Assembly: GCA_963545195.1 (NCBI GenBank) | Contig: CAUUIA010000031.1 | Span: 1 to 8,371 of the forward strand | Reading direction: 5' to 3' | DNA from: CALISC01 sp963545195 | GTDB taxonomy: Bacteria > Bacillota_I > Bacilli_A > Acholeplasmatales > Acholeplasmataceae | Length of the DNA stretch: 8,371 bases | In this document: positions 6,298 through 8,371 of the stretch, piece after piece | How positions within the stretch are numbered: the first letter of the stretch is position 1 | How the letters are laid out: every line of letters starts with the position of its first letter | Notes under the pieces: model-generated | Database searches by the model: none | What the model saw: the letters and a program-made list of their open reading frames with translations, nothing else | Told to the model about the DNA's origin: nothing | Made by a program: the position numbers and the translations under genes

Positions 6298-6431
6298 GTG
6301 TTTAAACAAGTTTACATGACCAATCAAGGTCTAAACACTGGTTTAACTCAAGATTAACACCTTAAACTAAAAATTTTTAGCATAAGTTTAGCAAAATAAG
6401 ACCAAAAAGCTCATTTTTGGTCTTTTCTTTT
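6298..6431 (+). ncRNA. Candidate structured RNA between folD and folC
   Basis: This stretch is a run of complementary segments ending in an intrinsic terminator. GTGTTTA (6298-6304) pairs with TAAACAC (6332-6338), enclosing GACC/GGTC (6318-6321/6328-6331) and a small AAC/GTT stem (6305-6307/6310-6312). Next come GGT-TTAA with TTAA-C-ACC (6340-6361, one bulge) and TAAACT/AGTTTA (6363-6368/6385-6390). A possible promoter, TAGACA (6267-6272), 17 nt, TATTTT (6290-6295), would start transcription near 6302. It may instead be just the 3' UTR of folD. I recognise no known RNA family, including the THF riboswitches, SRP RNA and 6S RNA. Confidence 0.3.
6398..6431 (+). terminator. Intrinsic terminator after folD
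   Basis: AAGACCAAAAA (6398-6408) and TTTTTGGTCTT (6414-6424) form a perfect 11-bp stem with the 5-nt loop GCTCA, followed by TTTTCTTTT (6423-6431). It should end the upstream transcript and isolate folC. Confidence 0.88.
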
Positions 6432-6445
6432 AATCTACTCTATTG

Positions 6446-6451
6446 TATAAT
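6446..6451 (+). promoter_or_regulatory. Putative -10 box of the folC promoter
   Basis: A perfect TATAAT lies 15 nt after the folD terminator and 67 nt before the folC start, where a promoter is expected. No convincing -35 is seen at 16-18 nt (6423-6428 reads TTTTCT). A TG dinucleotide precedes the box directly, without the spacer base of a standard extended -10. Confidence 0.5.
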
Positions 6452-6480
6452 CTAACAAGTTGTAAAGTCTTTTTGTTAGA
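6451..6480 (+). promoter_or_regulatory. Operator-like inverted repeat at the folC transcription start
   Basis: TCTAACAA (6451-6458) is the exact reverse complement of TTGTTAGA (6473-6480), with a 14-nt spacer. It begins at the last base of the -10 box and spans the expected start site, so it could be a repressor operator or a 5' mRNA hairpin. No T-tract follows, so it is not a terminator. Confidence 0.45.
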
Positions 6481-6518
6481 CTAAGATACTAAAATAATTG
6501 CAACTCTTGGGAGGTTAA

Positions 6519-8252
6519 ATGAAAGCCTATATTACTGCACAACTTGATTTTATTGATGTTGAGAAAAAAACTCAAGAACTTGAGTCTATTTTTTTGGCCA
6601 ATAACCTCAAAATAATTGCCAAGTCTCCTGCTGTCAAAGTTACTCCTACTAATTTTGAACAACCTAAACATAATTTTGCTTTGGCCTATGTTTTAGAGAC
6701 TGCTTTGACACCACTTCAACTCTTTATTTTCTTAAACCAATTAAAAGGCAAAGCAGATAACAAAGAACTTAAAAATTTATCTTGGCTGGAACTTAACTTT
6801 ATTTATGCAGACGACATTATTTTTAACTTACCTACTTTTAAATTGCCAAACCCAGTTAGATTAACAGACCCTATTCACTTAAACTTAATTTGCAAAATTG
6901 AGGCCGAAAAACTAGACCCTGAAAAGAAAACTTCTATCAAAACACTGGCTGAAAAAGTTTCAAAAAAATACGTACTTGACTACCTCGAGACCAGAGCAGA
7001 CTTTAATATGGGACTAGAACGTATGAATTATTTTTTAAAGAACTTAGAGTTCTTAAATCAAATTCCCTATATTCATGTAGTTGGAACTAACGGCAAAGGC
7101 AGCACTTCACTTTATATTTCTAAAGCCCTTGAGCGAAATGGCTACAAAGTTGGCTTATTTCAGTCGCCTTACATAAAGAGTTTAACTGACTCAATTTCTA
7201 TATCTGGCAAAGAAATCACGTTTTCAGAAATTTACCTGATTTTAAATGTCTTGATGCATTTAATCAATATTTCTGACAACAATGGTGTTGAAATTTCTCG
7301 TTTTGAACTTGAGTATTTAATTACCCTAATTCATTTTGCTAAAAACAAAATAGACTACGCAGTCGTAGAGGCGGGACTAGGTGGTAGAGACGACGCTACT
7401 AACGCAACTAAAAATAAACTAGCAACAGTAATTACCAGAGTAGATTTGGACCACACTAAGTTTTTAGGCAAAAACCGCCGTGTGATTTTAGAGCATAAAG
7501 CCGACGCAATTCGCGAAAACGGCTTAGCCGTTGCCTTGCCACTTGGCAAGGCGCTTGAAAATTATTTACATGATAAATGCAAGGAAAGAAATGCCAAGTT
7601 AGAAATAGTTAACTTAAAAGAAATCAATAAAGCCAATGTTGGGATCAATGTTTGTAGCTATGAGTATGCTGGCAGATTAGTTAAGTTAGAAGCCAGAGGC
7701 CGTGTGCAAATTCAAAACTCATTTTTAGCACTAAACGTGTTAAAGCATTTAAATGACCGCGGAGTTATTAAGACTGATTTTGACAAAAACGTAGACGCGG
7801 TGTGCGAAACTAAATATCAAGGTAGATATGAGTTTATTAAAGAAAACGTGATGATAGACGGCGCTCATAACGTCAACGCTTTTAAAGAACTTTCTCAGTT
7901 TATAAGAGATACTTTACCGCAAGGTTCATCTGTGTTGCTTTTAATGTCTTGTATGAAAGACAAAAATTACAACAAGATGGTTGAAGAAATCATTAAGATT
8001 AAAAACTTAACAGTAGTGACTAGCGAAGTTACTATAAAACCCGACAGAAGTTTAACTTCTTTAGAACTTGCTAAAGAGTTTATCACGCAAGGTGTGCGAC
8101 CACTTGGTGTGGTATCAATTAAAGATTTTATTTTAAAACTAGATGTTTTGGCCAAAAAATATGACCTGGTTTTAATCGCGGGTTCGCTTTACATGATTAC
8201 TGAACTTAAACTAATCTTAGAGGATTTAAAAGAAAAATTAAAAAAGGAATAA
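6519..8252 (+). CDS. folC: FolC-type folylpolyglutamate/dihydrofolate synthase with an N-terminal degenerate HPPK-like domain
   Basis: The 577-aa product is much longer than ordinary FolC (about 420-440). Residues about 155-577 are a FolC Mur-ligase-like enzyme that adds glutamate to folates (or to dihydropteroate) with ATP. Visible are MGLERMNYFL (164-173), P-loop GTNGKGST (189-196), EAGLGGRDDATN (284-295), DHT (311-313), the EHKADAI segment with K327 matching the carbamylated Lys, GRVQIQNSFLALN (394-406), MIDGAHN (445-451) and the C-terminal AGSLYMITELK (554-564). The usual SPHL and ERI of the folate-side loop read SPYI (216-219) and DSI. Residues 1-131 align in order with HPPK (FolK): AYI near the start, EQPKHNFALAYVLET (47-61), LTPLQLF, LELNFIY (90-96) and LPNP (109-112), but the HPPK catalytic residues are lost. 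GGGAGG (6509-6514) sits 4 nt before the ATG. Confidence 0.93.
   Translation: MKAYITAQLDFIDVEKKTQELESIFLANNLKIIAKSPAVKVTPTNFEQPKHNFALAYVLETALTPLQLFIFLNQLKGKADNKELKNLSWLELNFIYADDIIFNLPTFKLPNPVRLTDPIHLNLICKIEAEKLDPEKKTSIKTLAEKVSKKYVLDYLETRADFNMGLERMNYFLKNLEFLNQIPYIHVVGTNGKGSTSLYISKALERNGYKVGLFQSPYIKSLTDSISISGKEITFSEIYLILNVLMHLINISDNNGVEISRFELEYLITLIHFAKNKIDYAVVEAGLGGRDDATNATKNKLATVITRVDLDHTKFLGKNRRVILEHKADAIRENGLAVALPLGKALENYLHDKCKERNAKLEIVNLKEINKANVGINVCSYEYAGRLVKLEARGRVQIQNSFLALNVLKHLNDRGVIKTDFDKNVDAVCETKYQGRYEFIKENVMIDGAHNVNAFKELSQFIRDTLPQGSSVLLLMSCMKDKNYNKMVEEIIKIKNLTVVTSEVTIKPDRSLTSLELAKEFITQGVRPLGVVSIKDFILKLDVLAKKYDLVLIAGSLYMITELKLILEDLKEKLKKE
7518..7552 (+). repeat. Two abutting GC-rich hairpins inside folC
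   Basis: AACGGC/GCCGTT (7518-7523/7527-7532) encloses TTA. It is followed at once by GCCTTGCC/GGCAAGGC (7533-7540/7545-7552) enclosing ACTT. Both stems are perfect and unusually GC-rich for this gene. They encode the ENGLAVALPLGKA part of FolC. Confidence 0.7.
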
Positions 8253-8292
8253 ATTATTTCAAAAATCCCTTCAAATTTGCAAAAAATTTAAA

Positions 8293-8306
8293 TGTAAACG
8301 CTTACA
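8293..8306 (+). promoter_or_regulatory. cre-like operator (CcpA/LacI-family site)
   Basis: TGTAAACGCTTACA matches every fixed position of the Bacillus catabolite-responsive element TGWNANCGNTNWCA. The arms extend to AAATGTAA/TTACATTT (8290-8297/8302-8309) around the core ACGC. It lies 27 nt before the ATG at 8333. A weak promoter, TTGCAA (8277-8282) with TTACAT (8302-8307), would overlap it, consistent with repression. Another LacI/GalR-family repressor could also bind such a site. Confidence 0.65.
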
Positions 8307-8332
8307 TTTTAAAAATCCTGAGTTTCGGAGAT

Positions 8333-8371
8333 ATGAAATTTAAAACAGAATTATCGGCTTTATCAAGCCAA
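8333..8371 (+). CDS. 5' end of an unidentified gene, cut by the window edge
   Basis: An ATG at 8333 opens 13 codons to the window end (MKFKTELSALSSQ) with no stop. GGAG (8327-8330) lies only 2 nt before the ATG, which is closer than usual, so the true start is uncertain. Too little sequence remains to assign a family. The cre-like site just upstream suggests control by carbon source or by a LacI-family repressor. Confidence 0.4.
   Translation, partial: MKFKTELSALSSQ

Noticed and set aside
6316..6357. A 13-codon ORF (starting MTNQGL) in the folD-folC gap
   Set aside because: No ribosome binding site, very short, and located within the predicted paired region.
8261..8318. Direct repeat AAAAATCC (8261-8268 and 8311-8318) flanking the cre-like site
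   Set aside because: Only 8 nt, low complexity, and no sign of an insertion or attachment site.

Overview
This is an 8.4 kb window from a low-GC bacterium (about one third G+C by eye). The gene content and order (spoVG, prs, pth, mfd) match the conserved cluster of Bacillota. In Bacillus subtilis the order is spoVG-glmU-prs-ctc-pth(spoVC)-mfd, so here glmU and ctc are missing from between the genes. TGA is used as a stop (pth, mfd) and tryptophan is encoded by TGG, so this is not the Mycoplasma/Spiroplasma code. The tight spacing, overlaps and low GC fit a streamlined, possibly host-associated, Bacillota or early-branching Tenericutes-like lineage. That placement is an inference; nothing here fixes the genus.

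All genes are on the + strand. Positions 1-140 are a leader with a -10 box and a 5' hairpin. spoVG (141-404) is followed by a strong hairpin with a T-tract, then by a tight run of prs (490-1464), pth (1465-2040), mfd (2033-5431) and folD (5418-6269). In this run prs and pth abut, pth and mfd overlap by 8 nt, and mfd and folD overlap by 14 nt. A 249-nt intergenic region (6270-6518) is full of predicted hairpins, including an intrinsic terminator and a new -10 box. It leads into folC (6519-8252), whose product carries an N-terminal domain resembling a dead HPPK (FolK). The last 119 nt hold a textbook cre-like operator (8293-8306) and the first codons of another gene.

Functionally, prs makes PRPP for nucleotide synthesis, pth recycles peptidyl-tRNA, mfd couples repair to transcription, and folD plus folC run and retain one-carbon folates. 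The degraded HPPK domain suggests that the de novo pterin branch served by that domain is gone or done elsewhere, while folate polyglutamylation is kept.

The most unusual features are the pseudo-HPPK/FolC fusion, a perfect 18-bp inverted repeat inside the pth coding sequence, a hairpin of about 20+5 bp at the start of mfd that ends in a T-tract, and the structured folD-folC intergenic region. All genes are otherwise recognisable housekeeping genes; I see no mobile element, CRISPR array, tRNA or rRNA.
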